DNA of 64,000 bases from Roseovarius sp. W115 (GTDB lineage: Bacteria > Pseudomonadota > Alphaproteobacteria > Rhodobacterales > Rhodobacteraceae), in contig NZ_CP146606.1 of the NCBI RefSeq assembly GCF_032842945.2, positions 3,166,501 to 3,230,500 on the forward strand, in the 5' to 3' direction. The notes under the pieces are model-generated. The model was not told the origin of the DNA, made no database searches, and was given only the letters and a program-made list of their open reading frames with translations. This document shows positions 18,096-27,991 of the stretch, piece after piece (position 1 is the stretch's first letter; each line of letters begins with the position of its first letter). Made by a program: the position numbers and the translations under genes.

Positions 18096-19469
18096 TCAAC
18101 CCGCGCGTTGCGCGTTTTGACCATTACGCAGGGTTTGCAACTCTTCCGCCACCAGAAACGCCAGTTCCAGCGACTGTGATGCGTTGAGGCGCGGGTCACA
18201 CGCCGTGTGATAGCGATCCGAGAGGTTCTCTTCGGTCACAGCCCGCACCCCGCCGGTGCATTCGGTCACGTCCTGACCGGTCATCTCGAAATGCACGCCG
18301 CCCGGGATGGTGCCCTCGGCACGGTGCACACCAAAGAAGTCCTGCACCTCGCGCAGTACGGACTCAAAGGGCCGGGTCTTGTATCCCGTTGACGATTTGA
18401 TCGTGTTGCCATGCATCGGATCGCACACCCAGGTGACCTTGGCGCCTTCGGCCTCAACCGTTTTGATCAGACGCGGCAAATGCTCAGCCACTTTGCCCGC
18501 GCCAAACCGCGCGATGAGCGTCAGACGTCCCTCTTCATTCTCAGGGTTGAGCGTGGCCAGAAGGCGTTTGAGGTCATCCTCCTCCATCGTCGGCCCACAC
18601 TTGAGCCCAATGGGATTGAGCACGCCGCGCAGGAACTCCACATGCGCGCCATCCGGTTGCCGCGTGCGATCGCCAATCCAGAGCATATGCCCCGATCCAG
18701 CCAGCCATGCGCCCGGTGTGGTGGAATCCTCGCGGCAGAGCGCCTCTTCATATTCCAGCAGCAGCCCCTCATGTGAGGTGTAGAAATCCACTGTTGCCAG
18801 CGACTCCACCTCGTCGGCGTCGACACCCGCCGCGCCCATGAAGTCCAAAGCATCGGAAATCCGTTCGGCCCAGTCCTTGTACTGTTTGACCGCTTGGCCA
18901 TCGGCAAATTCAGAGGTCCAGCGATGCACGTTGTTAATGTCCGCAAAACCACCCGTTGAAAATGCACGCAAAAGGTTCAGCGTCCCCGCCGCCTGCGTAT
19001 AGGCTTGCAGCATTTTGCCCGGATCCGGGATCCGCGCCTCGGGTGTGAAGGCCAGCTCATTGATGATGTCGCCGCGGTAGCTGGGAAGTTCCACATCGCC
19101 CACGGTCTCGGTCGGCGCGGAGCGCGGCTTGGCAAACTGCCCTGCCATCCGACCGACCTTGATCACCGGCACTTTGGCACCGTAAGTCAGCACAACTGCC
19201 ATCTGCAGCATCACCTTGAACGTGTCGCGAATGGCATCGGCCGAGAACTGATCAAACGCCTCGGCGCAATCGCCACCCTGCAGCAAGAAGGCCTCTCCCC
19301 GCGACGCCGCCCCGAGCTGCTTTTTCAATCGCCGCGCCTCGCCTGCAAAAACCAGCGGCGGAAACTGTGACAACTTCGATTCAACAACGCGCAGCGCATC
19401 TGCATCGGTATAGTCCGGCATCTGAATACGGGGTTTCGACCGCCAGTCAGATTTTGTCCAATCACTCAT
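18096..19469 (-). CDS. aroG: Class II 3-deoxy-7-phosphoheptulonate (DAHP) synthase
   Basis: A 457-residue class II (plant and Pseudomonas type) DAHP synthase. It condenses phosphoenolpyruvate and erythrose 4-phosphate, the first step of the shikimate pathway to aromatic amino acids. Recognisable blocks are [59 protein letters not shown] and [16 protein letters not shown] [12 protein letters not shown], with [14 protein letters not shown] near the end. The start MSDWTKSDW at 19469 follows a GGAGAG site; an earlier in-frame start at 19514 lacks one. It stands alone on the minus strand, divergent from the GlxA-type regulator. Confidence 0.95.
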   Translation of the reverse strand: MSDWTKSDWRSKPRIQMPDYTDADALRVVESKLSQFPPLVFAGEARRLKKQLGAASRGEAFLLQGGDCAEAFDQFSADAIRDTFKVMLQMAVVLTYGAKVPVIKVGRMAGQFAKPRSAPTETVGDVELPSYRGDIINELAFTPEARIPDPGKMLQAYTQAAGTLNLLRAFSTGGFADINNVHRWTSEFADGQAVKQYKDWAERISDALDFMGAAGVDADEVESLATVDFYTSHEGLLLEYEEALCREDSTTPGAWLAGSGHMLWIGDRTRQPDGAHVEFLRGVLNPIGLKCGPTMEEDDLKRLLATLNPENEEGRLTLIARFGAGKVAEHLPRLIKTVEAEGAKVTWVCDPMHGNTIKSSTGYKTRPFESVLREVQDFFGVHRAEGTIPGGVHFEMTGQDVTECTGGVRAVTEENLSDRYHTACDPRLNASQSLELAFLVAEELQTLRNGQNAQRAG

Positions 19470-19636
19470 CGGTTCTCTCCGCCATTTGGCATATTGCGCG
19501 CGCTGTATAAGCAATCCTGCGGGCCTCTACCATATAAGTTCGACAAGAAATGTCGCAAATCACGACCTCGCACTCTTGTAATGCTCCACTTTTTCATGAA
19601 ACTCGTGCCTTAGCGCAGTGCCAACGGAGTCGGGCG

Positions 19637-20635
19637 ATGCAAAATCCAAGCGCCACAAGCCGCTCTGAGACGGACAAGCCTCGCCGCTTTGTCTTTGTTT
19701 TGCTTGATAATTTCACGCTGCTGTGCTTCTCGGCTGCGCTCGAAAGTCTGCGGATCGCCAACCGTATGGCGGGTGAGACCAAATATGAGTGGCTTTTGGC
19801 CGGCGAAGGCGGCGGTATGGTTGCCTGTTCTGCGGGGGCTGAGTTTAAGCTAGATATCGACCTGGAAGAGCTGCGTCGCGATGATGTGATGCTCATTTGC
19901 GGTGGGATTGATGTGCAGGCCGCGACCACCAAAAAAGTGCTCAACTGGGTGCGGCGCGAGGCCCGGCGAGGATTGACCGTTGGGGGGCTTTGTACAGCTG
20001 CTTACACAGTGGCCAAGGCTGGTTTGCTGGATGGCAAGCGCGCGACGATCCACTGGGAGAACCAGGATAGTTTTGCTGAAGAGTTTGATGAGGTGGAGCT
20101 GACCAAATCGGTTTTTGTGATCGACGGCAACCGGTTGACCACGGCGGGCGGCACATCTTCTATCGACCTGATGCTCAAGATTATTGCCGATGATCATGGC
20201 GAAGGTCTTGCCAACGCGGTGGCGGATCAGCTGATCTATTCCTCAATCCGCACGGATCAGGACACGCAACGCCTGTCCGTTCCCACCCGCATCGGCGTGC
20301 GTCATCCCAAGCTGAGCCAGGTGATCCAGATGATGGAGAACAATATCGAAGAACCGATCAGCCCCTCAATCCTGGCCAAGGAAGTGGCCATGTCCACGCG
20401 GCAGCTTGAGCGGCTCTTTCGGCGCTACCTCAACCGTTCACCCAAGCGCTATTACATGGAACTGCGCCTGCAAAAAGCGCGCAACCTGCTGATGCAGACA
20501 GATATGACCGTGATCAACGTGGCACTCGCCTGCGGCTTTGCCTCACCTTCGCATTTCTCCAAATGCTACAGGTCGCATTACAACACCACGCCTTATAGAG
20601 AGCGCGGAAGCCAGGCGACGCGGCTGTCGGTGTGA
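19637..20635 (+). CDS. GlxA-family AraC-type transcriptional regulator
   Basis: A 332-residue regulator with an N-terminal DJ-1/PfpI-like ligand domain (FVFVLLDNFTLLCFSAALESLRIANRM, and GGLCTAAYTVAKAGLLDG holding the usual nucleophile-elbow Cys) and a C-terminal AraC DNA-binding domain with two helix-turn-helix units (SPSILAKEVAMSTRQLERLF and DMTVINVALACGFASPSHFSKCYR). The architecture resembles GbdR, CdhR and related regulators of glycine betaine, carnitine and arginine use, but the effector cannot be read from the sequence. The start at 19637 has GGAG 7 bases upstream; translation from 19550 would add 29 unconserved residues. Its stop overlaps the next gene's start. Confidence 0.9.
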   Translation: MQNPSATSRSETDKPRRFVFVLLDNFTLLCFSAALESLRIANRMAGETKYEWLLAGEGGGMVACSAGAEFKLDIDLEELRRDDVMLICGGIDVQAATTKKVLNWVRREARRGLTVGGLCTAAYTVAKAGLLDGKRATIHWENQDSFAEEFDEVELTKSVFVIDGNRLTTAGGTSSIDLMLKIIADDHGEGLANAVADQLIYSSIRTDQDTQRLSVPTRIGVRHPKLSQVIQMMENNIEEPISPSILAKEVAMSTRQLERLFRRYLNRSPKRYYMELRLQKARNLLMQTDMTVINVALACGFASPSHFSKCYRSHYNTTPYRERGSQATRLSV

Positions 20636-21132
20636 TCCGCACTGAGCGGTTACTGCTTCGGAACGCTCGTCCGTCCGACTTACGTCCTCTTCACGAGATT
20701 TTTTCGGACCCCGCGGCCATGCGGTATTGGGACAGACCGGCCTACAAGGACATTTCTCTCACACAGAAGTTTCTTGAGTGGTTCATGACGCCGGATCCCG
20801 AGAACCGGGAAGAGTATATTCTGGACCTCGATGGGACATGTATTGGTAAGGCTGGCATGTGGGCCAAGCCCGAAGTCGGTTTTATCGTTCATCCGAACTA
20901 CTGGCGGCTAGGATTTGCTTTCGAGGCTATGCAGGCCCTTACACCGAGGATTTGGGATAGATTTCCGGATCTGGACATACTTACAGCGGAATGTGATCCG
21001 AGAAACACGTCGTCGACAGCGCTTTTGCACAAATTGGGCTTTCGGTTAACCAGAACCGAAAAGCAAAACTTCGACTACGGCGGCATCGAAATGTGCGACA
21101 CGGCATATTTCGAATTGAAACGGGAAACTTGA
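20632..21132 (+). CDS. GNAT family N-acetyltransferase (RimJ/RimL-like)
   Basis: A 166-residue GNAT protein. It starts IRTERLLLRNARPSDLRPLHEIFSDPAAMRYW, the common N-terminus of the RimJ/RimL-like group, and has the acetyl-CoA-binding region around GFIVHPNYWRLGFAFEAMQAL and the C-terminal NTSSTALLHKLGFRLTR. The GTG start overlaps the regulator stop (GTGTGA), so the two are translationally coupled. Substrate (a small amine, protein N-terminus or antibiotic) is unknown. Confidence 0.9.
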   Translation: MIRTERLLLRNARPSDLRPLHEIFSDPAAMRYWDRPAYKDISLTQKFLEWFMTPDPENREEYILDLDGTCIGKAGMWAKPEVGFIVHPNYWRLGFAFEAMQALTPRIWDRFPDLDILTAECDPRNTSSTALLHKLGFRLTRTEKQNFDYGGIEMCDTAYFELKRET

Positions 21133-21152
21133 ACTCGCGGATACATGTCGCC

Positions 21153-21590
21153 CTAAAACTCCGCCAAAAGCTCCAGCATGTCCGTGTTGAATCGAAAGAA
21201 CGGGACCACGAGGAAGTCTTCACGCTGGTGATAAAACACAGCAACGTAGATATAGCTGATGCCTGTATAGTAGGCCAAAAGCTCGCGCGCCCAGCCATTT
21301 TTCAATTCGTCACGCAGGATAATCTCGGCCGTCTCAAAATCCTGAGGGAAAATGCCGCGCACCTGATTTTCAAGTGCGCTCAGCTGTTCAGGTGTCATTT
21401 CATCCGAGGCTCCGAAGTTCCGCATGACGACGCCGATCTGACGAGACATCATGTTGGTGTCGAGCACCTCGCGCATATGATCATAGTCGCGAAAGACGGA
21501 TTCTGGCAGGTCATCCTGCGCCCTTGCTGTGTTGACCGTGAAGGTCAGTACAAGTGTCAAAACCATGGCCGCAATAGTAAGAAAACGCAT
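21153..21590 (-). CDS. Secreted protein of unknown function
   Basis: A 145-residue protein with an N-terminal signal peptide (MRFLTIAAMVLTLVLTFTVNTARAQ), so probably periplasmic. The mature part is acidic and helical in appearance, with DYDHMREVLDTNMMSRQIGVVMRNFG and a hydrophobic aromatic C-terminus (AYYTGISYIYVAVFYHQRED). I recognise no domain. The start at 21590 was chosen because AAGGA is then 8 bases upstream, whereas an ATG 9 bases earlier overlaps that site. It converges with the acetyltransferase and follows the sugar dehydrogenase gene on the same strand by 48 bases. Confidence 0.7.
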   Translation of the reverse strand: MRFLTIAAMVLTLVLTFTVNTARAQDDLPESVFRDYDHMREVLDTNMMSRQIGVVMRNFGASDEMTPEQLSALENQVRGIFPQDFETAEIILRDELKNGWARELLAYYTGISYIYVAVFYHQREDFLVVPFFRFNTDMLELLAEF

Positions 21591-21637
21591 TTGGGTCATC
21601 CTTCAGAAAGCATGACCCCACCCTCTGCCATGGCCTG

Positions 21638-22741
21638 TTAAGGCGTCAACCGATAAAGAGCTCCACGCCCAGCGGACAGAACCCAGATTGATCCATCCGG
21701 TGCTTCGCGCACGTCCCGCACGCGTTCTGTTTCGCGGCCTTTGAATTGTTCGACCTCCTGCAGCGGATTACCATCAAGCCGGGCGAGGTAGTCGAACTTG
21801 AGGGATCCAACAAAGATCGACCCGCGCCATTCGGGCCAGAGCTTGCCTGAGTAAATCATCATGCCCGATGGAGCCATGGACGGGTCCCAGTAGAATTCAG
21901 GCTGCTCCATGCCGTCTGCTTCGGTGCCAATGCCGATCTTTTCTCCCGAATAGTGCCGACCATAAGAGATGACAGGCCAGCCATAATTGGCACCCTTGCG
22001 CACGTGATTAACCTCGTCGCCGCCTTTCGCCCCATGCTCGGAGACCCAGAGGTTGCCCTCAAGATCCAGCGCCGCCCCTTGCGGATTGCGATGCCCCCAG
22101 GACCAGATCGCCGGACGTGCGCCTGTGGTTTGTGTGAAGGGATTGTCAGATGGAATGCCACCGTCTCGCGCGATGCGCAGGACCGATCCGTTCTCTCGCG
22201 CAAGATCCTGAGACGAAGGCCGGTCTCCCCTGTCTCCCACGGTAAAGTAGAGATACCCGTCACGTCCTTCGACCATGCGAGAGCCAAAATGCCGACCGCC
22301 AGAAGAGCCGGGTGTGATCTCGAAAATCACATCCCACCTGTCCAACCTCTCCGCAGTTTCGCCGAGCCGCGCGCGCGCCACAGCCGTGCCAGCGCCGTTG
22401 CCCTGCCGCTTGGCAAAAGTGAAATACAGCTCACGACTTTCTGAAAAATCCTTGGGCACCATGACGTCCAGAAGTCCGCCCTGCCCGACCGCCGCGATCT
22501 GGCCGACCCCGGCCACCTCGGCAAGTCCGCCCTTCGACAAACGCAGCAACCGCCCGTCGCGCTCTGTAATCAAAACTGAGCCATCCGGTAAGAATCCGAC
22601 ACTCCAGGGGTTGTCCAGCCCGCGCGCCATCTCTTCAACCTGCAGGGTGCCTGCAGAAGAGGACAAAGCAAACACGGGGTTCGGTAGTACAGCACATGTT
22701 CCAAGTGCCGCTGCGGAAACCATCAGGGTTCGGCGATCCAT
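21638..22741 (-). CDS. PQQ-dependent aldose sugar dehydrogenase (Yli-type, soluble)
   Basis: A 367-residue periplasmic beta-propeller protein of the soluble glucose/sorbosone dehydrogenase family. A twin-arginine-like or Sec signal starts MDRRTLMVSAAALGTCAVLP. The body shows ARGLDNPWSVGFLPDGSVLITERDGRL, GRHFGSRMVEGRDGYLYFTVGDRGDR, GHRNPQGAALD and WVSEHGAKGGDEVN, which carry the substrate and PQQ-site residues of the family. It would oxidise aldoses in the periplasm if PQQ is available; no pqq genes are in the window. The start at 22741 has AGGAG 9 bases upstream, unlike an ATG 30 bases earlier. Confidence 0.9.
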   Translation of the reverse strand: MDRRTLMVSAAALGTCAVLPNPVFALSSSAGTLQVEEMARGLDNPWSVGFLPDGSVLITERDGRLLRLSKGGLAEVAGVGQIAAVGQGGLLDVMVPKDFSESRELYFTFAKRQGNGAGTAVARARLGETAERLDRWDVIFEITPGSSGGRHFGSRMVEGRDGYLYFTVGDRGDRPSSQDLARENGSVLRIARDGGIPSDNPFTQTTGARPAIWSWGHRNPQGAALDLEGNLWVSEHGAKGGDEVNHVRKGANYGWPVISYGRHYSGEKIGIGTEADGMEQPEFYWDPSMAPSGMMIYSGKLWPEWRGSIFVGSLKFDYLARLDGNPLQEVEQFKGRETERVRDVREAPDGSIWVLSAGRGALYRLTP

Positions 22742-23160
22742 GCCTGCGTTCTCCTGTTGAAACTTGCTCAAAACATGGGGGCAAATTGGGGTTGATCAAG
22801 GCGCATGACGCGTCTCTTTGGCGAGAGTGCCCCCACCTGAGCCCGATGCATCCAACCTATTCACCCTTCCGACTCGATCTCGTCTGTGCCTCAGTTTCGA
22901 CACATATGTGACCCTGCGTCATCCCGGTTTTGTTTCCGCTCAGGAACCGATCTTAAGAATGGTTAAGAACTGTTCTGAAAATTTCGGAGGTCCAAACAGA
23001 ATTAGACGAAAATGCGATGCAAAACTCTTTGTTTTTAAGCTTTGCCACATTTCCGCCCCATTTCAAAACCATCTCTATTTAGGTCGGCGCGAACAGGGTG
23101 TGTGTTCCGTAGTGACCCAAAGCGCCGCGGGTAAGTGTAGTGTGTGTAGTTTGGTAGTGT
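22742..23160. other. Gene-free stretch upstream of the sugar dehydrogenase
   Basis: About 420 bases with no convincing gene. Short open frames here lack ribosome sites and protein-like composition. The stretch becomes AT-richer around 22930-23060 than its surroundings, fitting a promoter zone between the minus-strand dehydrogenase and the plus-strand small genes. No clear terminator or tRNA was found. Confidence 0.5.
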
Positions 23161-23364
23161 GTGAGTGATCAGCATATGTGGACGACGCGTAGCATTGATG
23201 GCAACAGGGACCTCAGGGTCACCAATCCGGATCGGATTGTCCTGACTGCAAGTTTGGTCTGTGTGACGTGTTTCCTGCTGAGTGTTGTCAAAGATACAGC
23301 CTTTGGTGGCGCAACTTTAGATCAGCCTCCGGCCGCAGAGACCGCCTCTGTGATCGGGGGCTGA
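23161..23364 (+). CDS. Possible small single-span membrane protein
   Basis: A 67-residue open frame with one strongly hydrophobic segment at about residues 26-43 (RIVLTASLVCVTCFLLSVV), polar N-terminal half and an Ala/Pro-rich tail. It starts with GTG and has an alternative ATG at 23176, neither with a good ribosome site. It lies 218 bases upstream of the pilin gene in the same direction. No family is recognised. It could be a real small gene linked to the pilin or a chance frame. Confidence 0.35.
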   Translation: MSDQHMWTTRSIDGNRDLRVTNPDRIVLTASLVCVTCFLLSVVKDTAFGGATLDQPPAAETASVIGG

Positions 23365-23483
23365 TTTTTTACGAGTATGCAGTGTGGGGATTTTAGAAAA
23401 GTGACTTCAGTACGAAGAGTTATCTCAAAAAATATTTAGCGACGTGCCACGTTCTTGCCCCGAGAGTTCAAGATGCGTGGACA

Positions 23484-23532
23484 CCGTTGGCCGACCCTAA
23501 CGCGTCTGGGGGAGATGCGGGTCGGCCAACGG
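23484..23532 (+). promoter_or_regulatory. Long perfect stem-loop in the pilin gene leader
   Basis: CCGTTGGCCGACCC at 23484-23497 and GGGTCGGCCAACGG at 23519-23532 are perfect reverse complements, giving a 14-bp GC-rich stem with a 21-base loop. No T-run follows, so it is not a terminator. It ends 50 bases before the pilin start codon and would sit in the pilin 5' untranslated region, where it may stabilise the mRNA or bind a regulator. Confidence 0.7.
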
Positions 23533-23582
23533 ACGACGCACAACCAGTTTAGTGCAAAACCAGTTTAGGCCGGAGAAGTTAT

Positions 23583-23804
23583 ATGCTCAGCAAACTAAAG
23601 ACGTTCATCAAAAAGGATCAGGATGGTGCCGTATCGGTGGACTGGGTTGTCCTGACGGCTGCGATTATTGGGTTGGCCGTAGGCACGGTCATTGTGGTCC
23701 AGACGTCAACTGTGGATCTTGCAGACCGGACATCGGATGGTATTGCTGACCAGATCGTCGGTGCCGTGGACATTGGGACAAGTAACACCGGTTCCGGCTC
23801 GTAA
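23583..23804 (+). CDS. Flp-type pilin-like small protein
   Basis: A 73-residue protein with the layout of a Flp/type IVb prepilin: a short basic leader (MLSKLKTFIKKDQDG) and, after G15, AVSVDWVVLTAAIIGLAVGTVIVVQ as the hydrophobic polymerisation helix. The residue five places after the expected cleavage site is Asp where classic Flp has Glu. The C-terminus is short and polar. GGAG lies 7 bases before the ATG. No tad/cpa export genes are nearby, so the pilin must be processed by a machinery encoded elsewhere, or serves another purpose. Similar lone pilin-like proteins are known from Rhodobacterales. Confidence 0.82.
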   Translation: MLSKLKTFIKKDQDGAVSVDWVVLTAAIIGLAVGTVIVVQTSTVDLADRTSDGIADQIVGAVDIGTSNTGSGS

Positions 23805-23815
23805 GCCAAAGGCAA

Positions 23816-25741
23816 TCAGGCGCGCTTGCTGTCGATCCGGGCGACGCCCAGCACATCGAGGATCTTGGCTTCGATATCTTCGGCATTCAAGCCGGCCACA
23901 GTGTACATATCCGCTGGGCTTGCCTGATCGATAAACACATCCGGCAACACCATTGAGCGGAACTTCAAGCCTCTGTCGAAGACCTCGTTTTCCGCCAGAC
24001 ACTGCGCCACATGGCTGCCAAAGCCGCCAATGGCACCCTCTTCGATGGTGATGAGCGCTTCATGCCGGGCCGCAAGATCCAACACCAGATCTTCGTCCAG
24101 CGGCTTGGCAAACCGGGCATCCGCCACGGTAGGTGAAATGCCCTTGGCCTCCAGGGCTTCACATGCTGTGAGCACTTCACCAAGCCTTGTGCCGAAAGAT
24201 AGAAGAGCCACTTTTGATCCCTCGCGGATCATCCGGCCTTTGCCGATCTCCAGAACCTCGCCGCGCTCGGGCATGTCTACACCCTGCCCCTCCCCACGCG
24301 GATAGCGGAAGGCAATCGGCCCTGTGTCATGCGCCACGGCGGTTGCCACCATGTGCTTTAACTCTGCTTCATCGGCGGCGGCCATCACGGTAAAGCCCGG
24401 CAGGTTTGACAGATATGCCACATCATAGCTGCCTGCATGGGTTGCGCCATCGGCCCCCACCAGCCCTGCGCGATCAATGGCAAATCGCACTGGCAGACGT
24501 TGGATCGCAACATCGTGCACCACCTGATCATAGCCGCGCTGCAGGAAGGTTGAGTAGAGCGCACAGAAGGGTTTCATGCCCCCCGCCGCCAAACCGGCTG
24601 AGAATGTCACGGCGTGCTGTTCAGCAATGCCCACGTCAAAGCACCGGGACGGATAGCGTTTGTCAAACAGGTCAAGCCCCGTGCCATCGGGCATCGCTGC
24701 CGTGATCGCACAGATCTTGTCATCTTCAGCGGCATGGTCGAGCAACGCTTCGGCGAAAACTTTGGTATAGCTCGGCGCGTTGGAGGGTGCTTTCTTCTGC
24801 TCGCCCGTCACCACGTCGAATTTTGCCGTCGCATGTCCGCCATCCCGGCTTGCCTCGGCGGGTGCGTACCCCTTGCCCTTTTTGGTGAGCATATGAATGA
24901 GGATCGGTCCTGTGGCCCGCGCCTTCACTGTTCGCAACACGGGCAAAAGCTGATCCATGTCGTGGCCGTCAATCGGGCCGAGATAGCTAAAGCCTAACTC
25001 CTCAAAAAGCGTGCCCCCCACGGCCATGCCCTTGAGCATTTCCTTGGCGCGTCGCGCGCCTTCCTGAAACGGCTCGGGCAAGAGGGAAACAGCGCCCTTG
25101 GCGGCGGCTTTGAATTCCTGAAAGGGCTCACCGGCATAGAGACGTGAAAGATATGAGCTGAGCGCGCCAACAGGCGGGGCAATCGACATTTCATTGTCAT
25201 TGAGAACCACAATGAGCCGCTTGCCCAAATGCCCGGCATTGTTCATCGCTTCAAATGCCATGCCTGCTGACATGGCACCATCGCCAATCACGGCAATCGC
25301 ATCGCCATGCCCGGTCTCACACGCCCCGCCAAGATCACGCGCGACCGCAAACCCAAGCGCGGCACTGATCGATGTTGAACTGTGCGCCGCGCCAAATGGG
25401 TCATAGGGCGACTCTGAGCGTTTGGTGAACCCACTCAACCCGTTCTTTTGACGGATCGTACGAATGCGGTCCCGTCGCCCGGTGATGATCTTGTGCGGAT
25501 AACACTGGTGGCTCACATCCCAGATGATCTTGTCACGTGGAGCATCAAAAACATGGTGCAAGGCCACAGTCAGTTCCACCACGCCCAGCCCGGCCCCAAG
25601 GTGCCCACCGGTCTCGGACACGGCCGCAACCGTCTCCGCGCGCAGCTCATGCGCCACTTGCGCCAGCTGCGCGTCAGACATCTGTTTCAGATCAGCGGGG
25701 CTGGAAACTTCGTCCAACAGGGGCGTGTGCGGGCGTGTCAT
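23816..25741 (-). CDS. dxs: 1-deoxy-D-xylulose-5-phosphate synthase
   Basis: A 641-residue thiamine-diphosphate enzyme that joins pyruvate and glyceraldehyde 3-phosphate, the first step of the MEP isoprenoid pathway. Blocks visible include [24 protein letters not shown] and [17 protein letters not shown] near the N-terminus, [18 protein letters not shown] with the cofactor-binding GDG motif, [14 protein letters not shown] and the transketolase-like centre with [16 protein letters not shown]. The gene is third in xseB-ispA-dxs, 28 bases after ispA, a common alphaproteobacterial arrangement linking isoprenoid precursor synthesis to prenyl chain building. Confidence 0.97.
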   Translation of the reverse strand: MTRPHTPLLDEVSSPADLKQMSDAQLAQVAHELRAETVAAVSETGGHLGAGLGVVELTVALHHVFDAPRDKIIWDVSHQCYPHKIITGRRDRIRTIRQKNGLSGFTKRSESPYDPFGAAHSSTSISAALGFAVARDLGGACETGHGDAIAVIGDGAMSAGMAFEAMNNAGHLGKRLIVVLNDNEMSIAPPVGALSSYLSRLYAGEPFQEFKAAAKGAVSLLPEPFQEGARRAKEMLKGMAVGGTLFEELGFSYLGPIDGHDMDQLLPVLRTVKARATGPILIHMLTKKGKGYAPAEASRDGGHATAKFDVVTGEQKKAPSNAPSYTKVFAEALLDHAAEDDKICAITAAMPDGTGLDLFDKRYPSRCFDVGIAEQHAVTFSAGLAAGGMKPFCALYSTFLQRGYDQVVHDVAIQRLPVRFAIDRAGLVGADGATHAGSYDVAYLSNLPGFTVMAAADEAELKHMVATAVAHDTGPIAFRYPRGEGQGVDMPERGEVLEIGKGRMIREGSKVALLSFGTRLGEVLTACEALEAKGISPTVADARFAKPLDEDLVLDLAARHEALITIEEGAIGGFGSHVAQCLAENEVFDRGLKFRSMVLPDVFIDQASPADMYTVAGLNAEDIEAKILDVLGVARIDSKRA

Positions 25742-25769
25742 GTGTCACCCTCCTTGTCCGTCATTGGCC

Positions 25770-26636
25770 TCAGGCCTGCCGCGAGATAACGAAGCGCGCC
25801 AGATGTCGCAAGGTTTCTGCGGATTCACCATAAAGAGATAGGCTGTCACAGGCTTGTTCAACAAGGTCCGAGGCGCGGCTTTTTGCCTCCTCCAGCCCAA
25901 GCAGAGACACGAATGTGGCTTTGCCCGCTGCTGCGTCCTTGCCCACAGCCTTGCCAACGGTGCCTTCGTCGCCGGTTTCGTCAATCACATCGTCCTGGAT
26001 CTGAAACGCCAGGCCAAGTGCGGCGGCATAGTTTTGCAAAGGCCCAGGATCAGCATTCGCCATCACAGCCCCCGCTGTCGCGGCCCAACCAAAGAGGGCA
26101 CCGGTTTTGCCAGCCTGAAGTGTGGTGATTTCCTCAAGGTTCAACGGGACATCTGCAGTTTCCGCGGCAATATCAAGTGCCTGTCCCAGAACCATGCCTT
26201 GCTGTCCTGCCGCACGTGCAAGCCGCAAACCCAATTCAGACCGGGCGGCGACATCTGCCACACCATCGGGGTGCAGCACCATTTCAAAGGCCAGAGATTG
26301 CAGTGCGTCACCGACCAGCACTGCTGTGGCCTCGTTCCATTTGATATGCACGGTTGGCTGACCACGCCGCAGGTCGTCATCGTCCATGCAGGGAAGATCA
26401 TCATGCACAAGGCTATAGGCATGCAGGGCTTCGATCCCGGCTGCGGGATAAACGGCACGGTCCGCCTCGATGCCGTGCAAACGGGCCGTTTCCATCACCA
26501 GAAACCCGCGCAGGGCTTTACCCCCTGCAAGCGCATGGCGCATCGCAGCGCTAAGGTCCGTCTCACCCGTAATATGTGTGTCCAGACAGGTCTGGATCCG
26601 GGCAGCATCCGCCGCCAGCGCATCCTGCAGCATCAA
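25770..26636 (-). CDS. ispA: Farnesyl/geranyl diphosphate synthase
   Basis: A 288-residue trans-prenyltransferase. The first aspartate-rich motif is [14 protein letters not shown] and the second is [19 protein letters not shown], both coordinating magnesium and diphosphate. [13 protein letters not shown] and HAYSLVHDD are also typical of the IspA group. It condenses dimethylallyl and isopentenyl diphosphate into C15 (or C10) chains for quinones, lipid carriers and carotenoids. It overlaps xseB by 4 bases (26633-26636). Confidence 0.95.
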   Translation of the reverse strand: MMLQDALAADAARIQTCLDTHITGETDLSAAMRHALAGGKALRGFLVMETARLHGIEADRAVYPAAGIEALHAYSLVHDDLPCMDDDDLRRGQPTVHIKWNEATAVLVGDALQSLAFEMVLHPDGVADVAARSELGLRLARAAGQQGMVLGQALDIAAETADVPLNLEEITTLQAGKTGALFGWAATAGAVMANADPGPLQNYAAALGLAFQIQDDVIDETGDEGTVGKAVGKDAAAGKATFVSLLGLEEAKSRASDLVEQACDSLSLYGESAETLRHLARFVISRQA

Positions 26637-26875
26637 AGACCCTCGACAGGTGTCGTTCCCTTGGGCGTGCCATCGGCATCCAGCGTGATCGCCGCGACCT
26701 TTTCCTCAGCTTCTTTCAGCTTGTCCTCGCAGCGCTTCTTGAGCGCCGCACCACGTTCGTAAAGGCTAATGGATTGCTCCAGAGGCACATCGCCTCTTTC
26801 AAGCCGCGACACCACCTCTTCCAGCGCTTTCATGGCGTCCTCGAAGGACATCTCGGGAATGGGCGTGTCGGTCAT
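26633..26875 (-). CDS. xseB: Exodeoxyribonuclease VII small subunit
   Basis: An 80-residue protein matching XseB in length and in the core [44 protein letters not shown], which forms the helical hairpin that binds XseA. With XseA it degrades single-stranded DNA. It is the first gene of xseB-ispA-dxs and overlaps ispA, so is translationally coupled to it. Confidence 0.95.
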   Translation of the reverse strand: MTDTPIPEMSFEDAMKALEEVVSRLERGDVPLEQSISLYERGAALKKRCEDKLKEAEEKVAAITLDADGTPKGTTPVEGL

Positions 26876-26973
26876 GGCGGGGTCCTGTCGTGTTCATGTC
26901 GCGCCACCATAAACACCGCACGCGACAGGTTCAATTCAGTTGACGCCTTTTGAGCCATCGGAAAGGATGCGCC

Positions 26974-27943
26974 ATGTCCCCTGCGTCCGAGTCCAAGATC
27001 CCCCCTGCCCGACCTGGATGCGCTGGCCGAGGTGACGGCAAAGTTTGAAGCAGCCAGCGCGGAAGACCCAATTTTTGAAACCGCCGATCCAAGTGAGATC
27101 ATACGCCATGTCGAGGGCAAGCGCGTGATCTTGAGGGGTATGCTGGGGGTGCGCCCAACAGTCTTTCGTGTCTTTCTGAGCGATCCCGAGGCGTGCTTGC
27201 GTGATTGGAACGAACTGCAGCGTGTATGGACCTACATGAACGCAGGCGACGCGCAGGTCTGCAGGCCTTTGGCCTGTGCCGCGAAAGCCGGAATTCTGGC
27301 TCTTGCCGATATCCCGGGCACCCCTTTGCTGGAGCTGCTCTATGATAGTGCGCCGGATAAACGCGCTGAATGGCTCAAACCGGCGGCGCACTGGCTTCGC
27401 ACTTATACCTCTCCGACCGAAACCCTTGCCGAGGTCGACACACGGCAATGGATTGCACGCGCTGAACGGGGGCTGGAGGCACAAGCGTTTAACCGGCTGC
27501 GCAAACTGGAGCAGAGCATTCTCTCAGAGACCACGCGCCTTGCCGGCGCCATAGCTCGCAAAGACTGGCGCAAGGCTATCAGTCACGGGGATTTCCATCC
27601 CAATAATCTGATTGCCGAGAAGACGCGCCTGACTGGCATAGATTGCGGTGGTTCGCTGCCTGCGCCGATCTACAAGGATATGGCGCGGTTCCTGATGCAT
27701 ATGGGACGGCGCGGGATGATACCCTCGGGCAAAATGTGGCTCGGGGTCGACGCCGAAGGTCTTGATGCTTTCGCCGATACATTTGCAATGGATGAGGTCG
27801 AACGCAATGTGATCCTGCCCTTCTTTCTCGGAGCAGAGGCACTGATGCGCGCTGAAACCAGAGATTTGTCGAAATCGCGTATTCGACGCGCGCAGGACAT
27901 GTCCGAGGCGCTTCTTGAAGATCTGAAAGCCATTGGGACATAG
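26974..27943 (+). CDS. Aminoglycoside phosphotransferase-like kinase, frame broken near its start
   Basis: The main frame (GTG at 27032, 303 residues) encodes an APH/choline-kinase-fold protein. The catalytic loop is SHGDFHPNNLIA at about residues 195-206 and the metal-binding loop TGIDCGG follows. The N-lobe is atypically short. A better start exists at ATG 26974, which has GAAAGGA 6 bases upstream and reads MSPASESKIPP, but it is in another frame. Removing one C from the C6 run at 27000-27005 joins it to PLPDLDALAEVTAKFE, so the frame is probably broken by an indel. The phosphate acceptor is unknown; relatives act on small alcohols, lipids or sugars. It is divergent from xseB. Confidence 0.8.
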
Positions 27944-27991
27944 GGACAAAAGCTTTCTCATAGCTTTTGCGTAATCCTTTCTGAAAGGATT

